A DNA stretch of 64,000 bases, taken from positions 310,001-374,000 of the forward strand of contig JAHDWK010000002.1 in NCBI GenBank assembly GCA_023382655.1. Reading direction: 5' to 3'. Below the pieces are notes generated by a model. The model was not told the origin of the DNA. It did no database searches and worked only from the letters and a program-made list of their open reading frames with translations. The position numbers and the translations under genes were made by a program. Of the stretch, positions 52,952-61,156 are shown in pieces; positions within the stretch are counted from its first letter, which is position 1; each line of letters starts with the position of its first letter. Source of the stretch: Anaerolineae bacterium. GTDB taxonomy: Bacteria > Chloroflexota > Anaerolineae > Promineifilales > Promineifilaceae.

Positions 52952-54454
52952 TTGCATCCAACAGTCAATTCCCTTGAAAAAGCAATAGGAACTCCATTTA
53001 ATCCGTTTGATCAGGTTTCTGTATTTTTTCAGCAAAACCAATGGAGATTTCTTACTTCGGTTCTGATCATCAATGACTTTTTGATGGTTGGCATGGCATT
53101 TCTCATAGCTTATCTGGTGCGGTTCTTTTCTGATTTGCCCTTATTTGAAGCGGGCAGTACCCCTGTTTATGATTTTTATCGCAATGTGAGTTTCTTTTTG
53201 AATCCCATATGGGCGGCGATTTTTTGGGGTTTCGGTCTCTATAACCGCCGCAATTTGCTGGGTGGTACCCAGGAGTATTCGCTGATATTCCGGGCTGCCA
53301 GTGTGGGCATCATGACCGTAGTGTTCATTAGCTTCTTGAAAGTTGATTTTGTGTTGGCGCGCGGGTGGTTATTGGTTGCCTGGCTGTTTACCTTTGTTTT
53401 TGTTAGTTTGGGGCGCTTTTGGATTCGCCGGATTGTCTATGCTCTGCGTAAGCGGGGTTATTATTTATCCCCGGCGTTGATTGTGGGCACAAACGAAGAA
53501 GGTAAATTGTTAGGGGAACAACTGGTGGGCTGGCAAACTTCTGGCCTGCATATATTGGGTTATGTGGATGATGAGATGAAGCCAGGTGCGGCCGTTTACA
53601 AACAACTACAATGCCTGGGTGATACCCGCCATCTGGATCACTTCATATCCAAGTATGGCATTGAGGAACTCATTATTGCCACCAGCTCGATGACCCGCAA
53701 TGAAATGCTCAGCATTTTTAAGAAGTATGGTTTAGTGAGTGGATTAAACCTCAGGCTTTCATCCGGCCTTTTTGAAATTATCACCACCGGATTGGAAGTT
53801 AAAGAAATGGCTTGCACACCCTTAGTTCGGGTACAAAAGGTGCGCATGACCGGGATGGATAGTGTTTTTAAGTTGATGATAGATTATGGCATTATCATTC
53901 CTGGTTTGTTGGTTGTTATACCGCTCATGGCCGTGATCGCCCTTGTCATTAAGTTAGATTCTCCTGGGCCGGCTATTTATCGGCGGCGGGTGATGGGTAT
54001 TAACGGCCGTCAATTTGATGCCTATAAATTCCGCACCATGCATGTTGATGGCGATGAGATTCTCACGCGACATCCTGAATTGCAGAAAGAGTTGTCAGTA
54101 AATCATAAGCTTAAAGATGATCCCCGAATAACGCGCGTTGGCAAATTCTTGCGTAAAGCCAGCCTGGATGAGCTGCCCCAATTAGTCAATGTCGGTAAAC
54201 GAGAGATGTCTCTTGTTGGCCCGCGCATGATTTCGCCATCCGAGATGGAAAAATACAATGATTGGGCTTTGAATTTGCTTACGGTATTGCCTGGTATTAC
54301 AGGTTTGTGGCAAGTCAGCGGCCGTTCCGATATTTCGTATGACGAAAGAGTTAGATTGGATATGTACTACATTCGGAATTGGACCATCTGGCTAGATATT
54401 CAGTTGTTGCTGCAAACCATTCCGGCCATGCTGAAAGGCCGGGGAGCCTATTAA
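52952..54454 (+). CDS. Polyprenyl-phosphate hexose-1-phosphate transferase (WbaP/WcaJ-like)
   Basis: I prefer the TTG at 52952 because GGAGGAG lies 6 bp before it; a GTG at 52928 is the longer alternative. The 500-residue protein has four N-terminal helices, a CoA-binding-like Rossmann middle domain ([17 protein letters not shown]), and a C-terminal catalytic domain with a reentrant helix near 310-335, [35 protein letters not shown] and [13 protein letters not shown]. It moves a sugar-1-phosphate to undecaprenyl phosphate, the first committed step of the glycan. The 127-bp region before it may contain the promoter of the 52-58 kb operon. Confidence 0.92.
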   Translation: MHPTVNSLEKAIGTPFNPFDQVSVFFQQNQWRFLTSVLIINDFLMVGMAFLIAYLVRFFSDLPLFEAGSTPVYDFYRNVSFFLNPIWAAIFWGFGLYNRRNLLGGTQEYSLIFRAASVGIMTVVFISFLKVDFVLARGWLLVAWLFTFVFVSLGRFWIRRIVYALRKRGYYLSPALIVGTNEEGKLLGEQLVGWQTSGLHILGYVDDEMKPGAAVYKQLQCLGDTRHLDHFISKYGIEELIIATSSMTRNEMLSIFKKYGLVSGLNLRLSSGLFEIITTGLEVKEMACTPLVRVQKVRMTGMDSVFKLMIDYGIIIPGLLVVIPLMAVIALVIKLDSPGPAIYRRRVMGINGRQFDAYKFRTMHVDGDEILTRHPELQKELSVNHKLKDDPRITRVGKFLRKASLDELPQLVNVGKREMSLVGPRMISPSEMEKYNDWALNLLTVLPGITGLWQVSGRSDISYDERVRLDMYYIRNWTIWLDIQLLLQTIPAMLKGRGAY

Positions 54455-54504
54455 CCAACCCCATAGATCGGTCGAATAACTCGACCGACGAAAAAGAGAA
54501 CATT

Positions 54505-55485
54505 ATGATTATTGTTCAAACGCCTTTACGTGTGAGTTTTTTTGGCGGGGGGACAGATTTCCCTTCCTACTATACGCAGGAAGGAGGGTGTGTCCTGGGC
54601 ACAGCTATTGATAAGTACATCTTTGTCACCATTAAAGAACGATTTGACCGCAAATTGCGCGTAGGCTGGACTAAGACGGAAATGGTGGATAGCGTGGATG
54701 AAGTTCATCACGAACTCATTCGTGAAGCTTTGCGCATGACCGGCATTCGTGAAGGAGTGGAAATCACCACCATGGGGGATATTCCCTCAGAGGGTTCCGG
54801 GCTGGGTTCATCGGCTACGGTGACCGTTGGCGCTCTTCATGCCATGTACAGCCTGTTGGGTGAATTGGTGCCTGCTGAAAACTTGGCGCAGGAAGCTTGT
54901 CGTATTGAAATTGATATTCTCAACAAGCCAAGTGGTGTACAGGACCAGTATCTTGCCGCTTTCGGCGGGTTTCGCTTTATGGACTTTAGAACCGATGGCT
55001 CTGTGAGATCGGAACGCATTCCGTTAACGGCCGAACAAAGAAAAAAGCTCAATGAGAGTACAATGCTCTTTTTCACCGGCGTCACCCGTCGTTCGGACAG
55101 TGTATTAACAGAACAAAAACAAAACATCCAGAACAAACTATCCATCCTCAAGGAAATGAAGCATATTACGTATACGGCACGCGAGGAAGTGCTGGCCGGT
55201 AATGTGGATGCCATAGGTCATTTGTTACACGAGAGTTGGATTCTCAAACGCCAACTTGCCAGCCAGATCAGCAACGGTATGCTTGATGAGGTCTACTGTC
55301 TGGCTCGTAAGGCGGGAGCTATCGGCGGCAAAATTTCGGGAGCAGGGGGAGGGGGGTTTTTGTTATTATACTGTCCTTATGAGTGTCAGGATTCGGTGCG
55401 GAAATCTTTAAGCGGACTGCAAGAATTGCATTTTAAGTTAGAGCCAGATGGCTCGAAGGTTATTTTTAATTATTTGCGAGCATAG
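54505..55485 (+). CDS. hddA: D-glycero-D-manno-heptose 7-phosphate kinase-like GHMP kinase
   Basis: The start is ATG 54505 ([19 protein letters not shown]). The 326-residue protein has the GHMP kinase motif [18 protein letters not shown] as ATP loop near residue 98 and the late [14 protein letters not shown] block. The opening PLRISFxGGGTD is typical of HddA and fucokinase-like relatives. The next gene is a phosphoheptose isomerase, so heptose is the likely sugar. The pathway to GDP-heptose also needs GmhB and HddC, which are not in the window. Confidence 0.85.
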   Translation: MIIVQTPLRVSFFGGGTDFPSYYTQEGGCVLGTAIDKYIFVTIKERFDRKLRVGWTKTEMVDSVDEVHHELIREALRMTGIREGVEITTMGDIPSEGSGLGSSATVTVGALHAMYSLLGELVPAENLAQEACRIEIDILNKPSGVQDQYLAAFGGFRFMDFRTDGSVRSERIPLTAEQRKKLNESTMLFFTGVTRRSDSVLTEQKQNIQNKLSILKEMKHITYTAREEVLAGNVDAIGHLLHESWILKRQLASQISNGMLDEVYCLARKAGAIGGKISGAGGGGFLLLYCPYECQDSVRKSLSGLQELHFKLEPDGSKVIFNYLRA

Positions 55486-55503
55486 TTTTATGGGAGTATG
55501 TAA

Positions 55504-56124
55504 GTGAATCAGAACCAGCACATTAGCCAATACATTTTTGACCTGAAACAAACCCTGGACATGCTGCCATTGGACAGAATTGCTCAAGCTATTGATATAT
55601 TGCAGGAAGCACGGCTGCACGGCCGTCAGGTATTCATTATGGGTAACGGTGGTAGCGCCTCTACCGCCTCCCATTTTGTCTGTGATCTGAGCAAAAACAC
55701 CCGCCAGCCTGGCTGGCCGCACTTCAAAGTGATTGGTCTGGCAGATAACATGGCCTCCTTCTCCGCCTTTGCTAACGATGAAGGCTATGCCTCTGTCTTT
55801 GCGCAGCAGATGTCTCCATTTATTCAACCAGATGACATTGTCATTGCGATTTCAACCAGTGGAAATTCGCCTAATGTATTGGAGGGTGTAGCCCTGGCAA
55901 ACCAGGTTGGCGCTTACACCATCGGCTTTACCGGCTTTGCTGGCGGCAAACTCAGTTCAATGGTTGATCTGGATGTGCATGTGCCCAGCCATTGTATTGA
56001 GCATGTTGAAGATATTCACTTAATGCTGGAACATCTGATGGTTTCTGTATTACGTCAATCCGCCACATTAACATTAAAAATGGACAAAGTGCAACCCGTG
56101 GCGGCATCAGATATACTTGGTTAG
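55504..56124 (+). CDS. gmhA: Phosphoheptose isomerase (GmhA-like SIS-domain protein)
   Basis: The 206-residue protein starts at GTG 55504 with TGGGAG upstream. The SIS fold is shown by VFIMGNGGSASTASHFVCDL, LADNMASFSAFANDEGY, and IAISTSGNSPNVLEGV; CIEHVEDIHLMLEHLM provides the late Glu/His residues of the zinc site. It converts sedoheptulose 7-phosphate to heptose 7-phosphate, the substrate of the kinase upstream. It indicates that a heptose is part of the surface glycan. Confidence 0.88.
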   Translation: MNQNQHISQYIFDLKQTLDMLPLDRIAQAIDILQEARLHGRQVFIMGNGGSASTASHFVCDLSKNTRQPGWPHFKVIGLADNMASFSAFANDEGYASVFAQQMSPFIQPDDIVIAISTSGNSPNVLEGVALANQVGAYTIGFTGFAGGKLSSMVDLDVHVPSHCIEHVEDIHLMLEHLMVSVLRQSATLTLKMDKVQPVAASDILG

Positions 56125-56152
56125 GCGTTTTTGTTAAGTTGGACATTTGATT

Positions 56153-57850
56153 ATGGAATTAGAACGGCTTTTTGTGGTATTACGCAAGTGGTGGTGGTTT
56201 ATGCTATTAGCCATGATTGTGGCTGGCGTATCCAGTTTTCTTGCGGTGCGCCGACAGCCGATCAACTACCAGGCCAGAGCTGTTTTGATGGTTGGGAATG
56301 CCCTCAATAATCCGACACCCACTGGCAACGACTTTTCTTTACCACAACAATTAGCAGCTTTATATGCGCCTATTGCCGAATCTGCGGCCGTGCGCGAACG
56401 TACACAAGAAGTCTTGGGATTGAGCTTTTTACCGGGGTATTCTGCGCGTGCCATGACTAACGGGCCATTTATTGAGATTATAGTTACAGACACAAATCCG
56501 GAACGTGCCAAAGCAGTAGCAAATGAATTGGCTAATCAGCTAATTCTGCAAAGTCCAACAGCCCCAAACCCAGATGATGTTAAGCAAGCTGAGTTTGTTG
56601 CCAGTCAACTGGCAGATCTTCAGGCGTCAATAGAAGAAACCCAGGCTGAAATACTGGCAAAGGAAAACGAACTGCAAAGTGTTACCAGCGCGCGCGATAT
56701 TGCTACACTAGAAGGAGAAATTGAAGCTTTACGCAGTAAGTTGCGCAGCACCCGTGCTATTTACGCGGATTATTTAGTGGGGGTAGGTGGGGGTTCCGTC
56801 AACAGCATCACGCTATTTAGTGCCGCAAACGCGGCAATTCGTGTAGGTTCTGGCAGCATGACGACTGTCCTGGTTGTGGCCGCCATTGGGTTTATGCTGG
56901 CTTTCGGTGCGGCTTATATGCTTGAATATCTGGACGATACCATTAAAAAGCCAGATGATATTAAGTGGACTTCTAATTTGCAGGCTTTGCCGGGTATTGG
57001 CCGATTTGAAACAGACGGCAGCGATCACAGCAAACTCATCACGCTTACGCAGCCTCGTTCGCCCAATGCTGAATCGTATCGAGCGTTGCGTACAAACATC
57101 AAAGCGGCCGTTGAAGATCACCTCAGTGGCACATTGTTGGTAACCAGCGCTCGACCTGGGGAAGGCAAAAGCGTGACATCTGCCAATCTGGCCATAGCGA
57201 TGGCGCAGCAAGGGCATAATGTTTTGCTTATTGATGGAGACCTGCGACGGCCTATGCAGCATCATCTTTTCGATTTGCGGCGAGAACCTGGGCTGGCCGA
57301 TCTGTTGCATGAACTAAATGTAAATGACCACATTAAGGACATAGAAGGTTTACTGAAAGGAGTTTTGCAGCGAACGCCGGAACGGCGTCTGGTCGTCTTG
57401 ACTTGTGGGTCAATCAAACAAGTGGCATTTGAGTTGTTAAGCTCAGAGATTATGCACAAGATTTTGGATGCATTGTCGAATCGGTTTGATTTTGTCATTC
57501 TGGATAGTCCTCCGGTATTGGCTGTATCTGATGCGGTGGGGTTAAGTACGCAGGTGGATTATGTGATTATTGTGGGCGAAGCCCACAAACTGCGTCGCAA
57601 GGAGTTGCGGGAAGTTGAAAGCCGATTACGAGAGGCCAATGCCAATGTGATTGGCATTACACTAAATCGTGTGAAACGGCAGAACACAGGTTTTTACTAT
57701 ACTTACTATCGGGAGTATGTTGAGGAAGATAATGAAAAACCCAAAGACGGCCGTAACAAAAAAGCTAAATCTGCTGTCTCTGAAAAACCAAAAGATGCCA
57801 GACAGTCTGATCCCTTAACCATAGAACCTCAGCCAGAAAACTTGAGCTAA
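56153..57850 (+). CDS. Polysaccharide co-polymerase with bacterial tyrosine kinase domain (Wzc/CapAB-like)
   Basis: The start is ATG 56153. The 565-residue protein has a Wzz-like N-terminus with a first helix (WWWFMLLAMIVAGVSSFLAV), a periplasmic coiled region near 135-200, and a second helix near 242-265. The cytoplasmic BY-kinase follows: SARPGEGKSVTSANLA, VLLIDGDLRRPMQ, and FVILDSPPVLAVSDA. The tail has a Tyr cluster FYYTYYREY, the usual autophosphorylation region, then a Lys-rich end. It controls chain length and export. No Wza porin or Wzb phosphatase gene is present. Confidence 0.92.
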   Translation: MELERLFVVLRKWWWFMLLAMIVAGVSSFLAVRRQPINYQARAVLMVGNALNNPTPTGNDFSLPQQLAALYAPIAESAAVRERTQEVLGLSFLPGYSARAMTNGPFIEIIVTDTNPERAKAVANELANQLILQSPTAPNPDDVKQAEFVASQLADLQASIEETQAEILAKENELQSVTSARDIATLEGEIEALRSKLRSTRAIYADYLVGVGGGSVNSITLFSAANAAIRVGSGSMTTVLVVAAIGFMLAFGAAYMLEYLDDTIKKPDDIKWTSNLQALPGIGRFETDGSDHSKLITLTQPRSPNAESYRALRTNIKAAVEDHLSGTLLVTSARPGEGKSVTSANLAIAMAQQGHNVLLIDGDLRRPMQHHLFDLRREPGLADLLHELNVNDHIKDIEGLLKGVLQRTPERRLVVLTCGSIKQVAFELLSSEIMHKILDALSNRFDFVILDSPPVLAVSDAVGLSTQVDYVIIVGEAHKLRRKELREVESRLREANANVIGITLNRVKRQNTGFYYTYYREYVEEDNEKPKDGRNKKAKSAVSEKPKDARQSDPLTIEPQPENLS

Positions 57851-57865
57851 ACGATAATAAAAATA

Positions 57866-57893
57866 AAAGCCCGGCAATTTGCCGGGCTTTTTT
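57866..57893 (+). terminator. Strong intrinsic terminator
   Basis: Arms 57866-57875 (AAAGCCCGGC) and 57881-57890 pair perfectly with a 5-nt loop, followed by a T-run to 57893; A-richness on the other side lets it act in both directions. It ends the 52952-57850 operon and the converging small gene at 57918. Confidence 0.92.
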
Positions 57894-57917
57894 ATTCAAG
57901 CTAATAGTTGATCTGGA

Positions 57918-58100
57918 TTAAATGGATGTGGCCGCGTCCGTTTGATAATCGCGCACAGAAGTAGTCTCACCACGAGTTTCCATAATCGGCGTTTCACTCC
58001 ACTCTTCGTGCTGGCTCATGCGTGCTGACAGAGCGCAAACACTGATGACTATCACGGCCGTTACTACTAAATAAACTCCAATTGCAATTAACCAGATCAT
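57918..58100 (-). CDS. Small single-helix membrane protein
   Basis: The 60-residue protein starts with MIWLIAIGVYLVVTAVIVIS, one membrane helix, and continues with a polar, acidic tail (SQHEEWSETPIMETRGE). AAGGAAC lies 7 bp before the ATG and a near-consensus promoter lies at 58139-58167, so it is likely expressed. I do not recognise a family. It converges on the co-polymerase gene and shares its terminator. Confidence 0.6.
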   Translation of the reverse strand: MIWLIAIGVYLVVTAVIVISVCALSARMSQHEEWSETPIMETRGETTSVRDYQTDAATSI

Positions 58101-58138
58101 CTTAAAGTTCCTTCCTCTTCACGCGCAACCCTCTTATT

Positions 58139-58167
58139 ATAATACTTGCATAAAAAAAGGTTGGCAA
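58139..58167 (-). promoter_or_regulatory. Sigma-70-type promoter for the small membrane protein
   Basis: Read on the minus strand, TTGCCA (58167-58162), a 17-bp spacer and TATTAT (58144-58139) are close to the consensus. An overlapping TATAAT would give a 20-bp spacer. Transcription would begin about 30 nt before the ATG at 58100. Confidence 0.6.
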
Positions 58168-58336
58168 CATTGTATAAAGTTGTGCCTGGGAATGCATTAG
58201 TACGCAAGACCCATAAACCTTAAGTTCAGTCGCAACCTCCTTTCATTACAGTGAGCCAGGTGCAGCAGACGGTATGGTCCCATTCAGCTTGAGTGTGTCT
58301 CAGAATCTGCATCTATCTTATAAGGGAGAAAATATC

Positions 58337-60940
58337 TTGGTGCAGAAACTAAGTCCATTGATGGCAGTTGGTCGGTGGGGGGCAATTCTTCTATTACTGA
58401 TAATTCTATTGTCTATGGTGGCCATTAGCCCGGCCCGCACCGACGATGCCGGTTATGCCCTGACGTTTAACGGCCTGACCCATCACGTGAATCTGGGCGA
58501 TACCGGGAACATTATGCCGGGCGATGGCTGGACGAGCGCCATGTCTATCTCGGTATGGCTGCGCCCGCAAGGAACCACCAGCCCGGCCACGCATCCATCA
58601 TCCGGCCAGCTTATTGTGGGTAATGATCGCCCGCGCCTGTTTGGCATTTCCCGCGCCACCTACAATGGACAGGATCGCATTTGGGTTTGGAATGCTGATA
58701 GTAATGGGGTGGACATGATCGGCATTGAGTTTACCCCTGACGAATGGCTGCAAGTGAGCCTGGTGCATGTCAATGATACTTTATATGCCTACAAGAATGG
58801 GGAACTGGTTGGTTCTGTAGCCAGCGGCAATACAATGTTGCCTGGCGGAACCTCCGATGGCATCCTGTATATTGGCGGCAACGGCCGTACCACTACTACC
58901 CCCTACTTCAACGGTGACATTGACGAGGTGCGCCTATGGAATGTGGGTTTAGACCAAAGCACCATCCAGGCCTGGACATACCAGGTTGTTACCTCTGCCC
59001 ATCCTGACTGGTTGAACCTGATGGCTTATTATCAGATGTCTGACGGGGCCGGTGTGATGCTGACGGATAACAGCGCCAACAATAACACCGGCACACTCGC
59101 CGGCGGTATGGGTGATACAAATTGGGTTACGTCAGGCGCGTTTTTGTTGCCGGGCACACCCACGCCCACGGCCGTGACCCCCACCTTTACCCCCACACAA
59201 ACACCGTCTGTCCCCACATCAACCCCTACCGAAACGCCCGTTCAGCCTACATCTACCCCAACGAATACCCCGTTAATGACCACCACCCCCTCACCTGAGC
59301 CGACAAACACCACACCATCACCCACGCCATTGCCAGGCCTGGACTACGCGCTGGCTTTTGATGGCAATAACGATTATGTGCGTCTGGCCGAAACATCTCA
59401 GATCATGGCCCCCGGTTGGCAGGATACCAAAACGGTCAGTCTGTGGGTGAAACCCCTGGGTAACGCCCATTGCACCTTCCAATCTCCGGCCCATTGTGAT
59501 GCCATCTTCGGTGATCGCGCGCGCTGGTGGGGCATTTCGCGGGGTACTATCAGCGGTAATGACCGCCTCTGGCTGTGGAACTACGACGGCAGTTACGACC
59601 TGGTAGGTATTGAATATACCGTTGGTGAGTGGGTTCACATCGCCATGGTACACGGTAACGGCCAACTATTGGCCTACAAAAATGGCATCCTGGTGGGCAG
59701 CACCCCCAGCGGCACCACCTTGCAGCCCAATACCGGCGCGCAGCCCGTTTTGCATCTGGGCGGGATCATCAACACGGTAGATCGTAACTGGACTTTTGCC
59801 GGATACTTGGATGAAGTTCAAATCTGGGATGCAGCCCGCTCTCAGGCCGAGATCATACAGGATATGAGCCAGCCTTTAAGCGGCTCGGAAGCGGGCCTGG
59901 CAGCTTATTACCAGATGTCCGATGGGTCTGGGCTTTCCCTCTCCGATAACAGCGGGCATGGCTGGACGGGCACTTTGTTTGATGGCGGTCAGGGTGTACC
60001 GCCGGATGGGTCGCCGCCCGAATGGGTTTCACCCGGCGTTTTTGGTGGTGAGCCGGCGCCTACGGCTACGCCAACCAACACGCCTACGCCCACTGCTACA
60101 CCTGAAGGCACGGCCGTGCCCACCAACACGCCCGCGCCTACCAATACCTCTACGCCGCCACCGCCGACGCCCACACCTACCAATACCGCTACCCCACCAC
60201 CGCCGACAGCCACGCCCACCAGCACATCGGTTGGCCCCACGCCTACACCTGGCTCTGGGGATAGCTCTGCGCTGCAATTTGATGGCATTGCCAACTATAT
60301 GCGCCTGGGTACCACCAGCGATGTCATGGGCAGCGGCGACTGGAACAATGAAAAAACCGTCTCTGTGTGGGTGAAGCCCGCACCGGGCAACAGCCCGGCT
60401 ACACAGCCTTCGGCAGGCGCTTTATTGGCCGGTAATGATCGGCCGCGTAATTTCGGTATTACCCGCGCCACCTACAACGGCGCTGACCGCATCTGGGTGT
60501 GGAACGCCGACGCCAGCGGTGCAGATTTTGTGGGCATTGACTTTACCCCTGGTGAATGGGTGCATATTGCCCTGGTACATTCCGGGGGAACGCTTTACGC
60601 TTACAAAAACGGGCAACTGGTGGGCAGTGTCGCCAGCGGCGCAACCCAGTCCCCCGGCAGCATGGGCACCATGTATGCCGCCGGCACCGGGCGCGGCCAA
60701 TACCTGGCCGGGGAACTGGATGAGATTCGTATCTGGGATGTAGCGCTGGACGCACCGACGCTACAGGCATGGATGTATCAGGAAGTGAGCGCCGGTCACC
60801 CCCATTGGCCAAACCTGTTGGCTTATTACCAGATGAATGAGGGGGCCGGCACGGCCGTGACCGACAGCAGCCCCCACGACCACAACGCTACCCTCCAGGG
60901 CGGCATGGGTAACAATAACTGGGTTCCCGGCCCCTGGTAG
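58337..60940 (+). CDS. Exported protein with three LamG-like domains
   Basis: The start is placed at TTG 58337, behind AAGGGAG; GTG 58340 and ATG 58274 are alternatives. The product is about 867 residues: a signal peptide (AILLLLIILLSMVAI), then three concanavalin-type LamG modules at roughly 40-265, 335-570 and 645-867. They share blocks such as ISVWLRPQG, RIWVWNADSNG, LYAYKNGELVGSVASG and LMAYYQMSDGAG. Two Thr/Pro linkers separate them. No C-terminal anchor is visible, so it may be released or bound through its LamG domains. The internal repeats and the tandem paralogue at 61157 point to repeated duplication. Confidence 0.85.
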   Translation: MVQKLSPLMAVGRWGAILLLLIILLSMVAISPARTDDAGYALTFNGLTHHVNLGDTGNIMPGDGWTSAMSISVWLRPQGTTSPATHPSSGQLIVGNDRPRLFGISRATYNGQDRIWVWNADSNGVDMIGIEFTPDEWLQVSLVHVNDTLYAYKNGELVGSVASGNTMLPGGTSDGILYIGGNGRTTTTPYFNGDIDEVRLWNVGLDQSTIQAWTYQVVTSAHPDWLNLMAYYQMSDGAGVMLTDNSANNNTGTLAGGMGDTNWVTSGAFLLPGTPTPTAVTPTFTPTQTPSVPTSTPTETPVQPTSTPTNTPLMTTTPSPEPTNTTPSPTPLPGLDYALAFDGNNDYVRLAETSQIMAPGWQDTKTVSLWVKPLGNAHCTFQSPAHCDAIFGDRARWWGISRGTISGNDRLWLWNYDGSYDLVGIEYTVGEWVHIAMVHGNGQLLAYKNGILVGSTPSGTTLQPNTGAQPVLHLGGIINTVDRNWTFAGYLDEVQIWDAARSQAEIIQDMSQPLSGSEAGLAAYYQMSDGSGLSLSDNSGHGWTGTLFDGGQGVPPDGSPPEWVSPGVFGGEPAPTATPTNTPTPTATPEGTAVPTNTPAPTNTSTPPPPTPTPTNTATPPPPTATPTSTSVGPTPTPGSGDSSALQFDGIANYMRLGTTSDVMGSGDWNNEKTVSVWVKPAPGNSPATQPSAGALLAGNDRPRNFGITRATYNGADRIWVWNADASGADFVGIDFTPGEWVHIALVHSGGTLYAYKNGQLVGSVASGATQSPGSMGTMYAAGTGRGQYLAGELDEIRIWDVALDAPTLQAWMYQEVSAGHPHWPNLLAYYQMNEGAGTAVTDSSPHDHNATLQGGMGNNNWVPGPW

Positions 60941-60976
60941 GAATTTACAAACGTCACCCGGTAGAGGAAAATTGCC

Positions 60977-61016
60977 GCCTGACCACGACCTTTTTGTGGT
61001 CAGGCGCTTTATTTTT
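60977..61016 (+). terminator. Intrinsic terminator
   Basis: Arms 60977-60986 (GCCTGACCAC) and 60996-61005 pair perfectly around a 9-nt loop and are followed by CTTTATTTTT. It terminates the first LamG gene. Confidence 0.85.
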
Positions 61017-61021
61017 GAGCA

Positions 61022-61082
61022 ATAGTTTGTAGTAGGTGATTTATCGCCTTCTGACGGCACTCAAGTGCCTACTACAAACTAT
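61022..61082. repeat. Inverted repeat TTTGTAGTAGG, copy 2
   Basis: Arms 61022-61036 and 61068-61082 (ATAGTTTGTAGTAGG and complement) are perfect over 15 bp. The inner part TGATTTATCGCC matches the palindrome at 40189 with few changes. It sits between the terminator and the next gene. Confidence 0.8.
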
Positions 61083-61156
61083 TTTAGGAAGAATGTCAGA
61101 TTCACATGGTTAACTCTGGTAAGCGGGAAGCGAGAATGAGTAAAGGAATTGTCATC

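Noticed and set aside
59989..60294. Minus-strand Gly/Val-rich frame
   Set aside because: Antisense of the Thr/Pro linker in the LamG protein.
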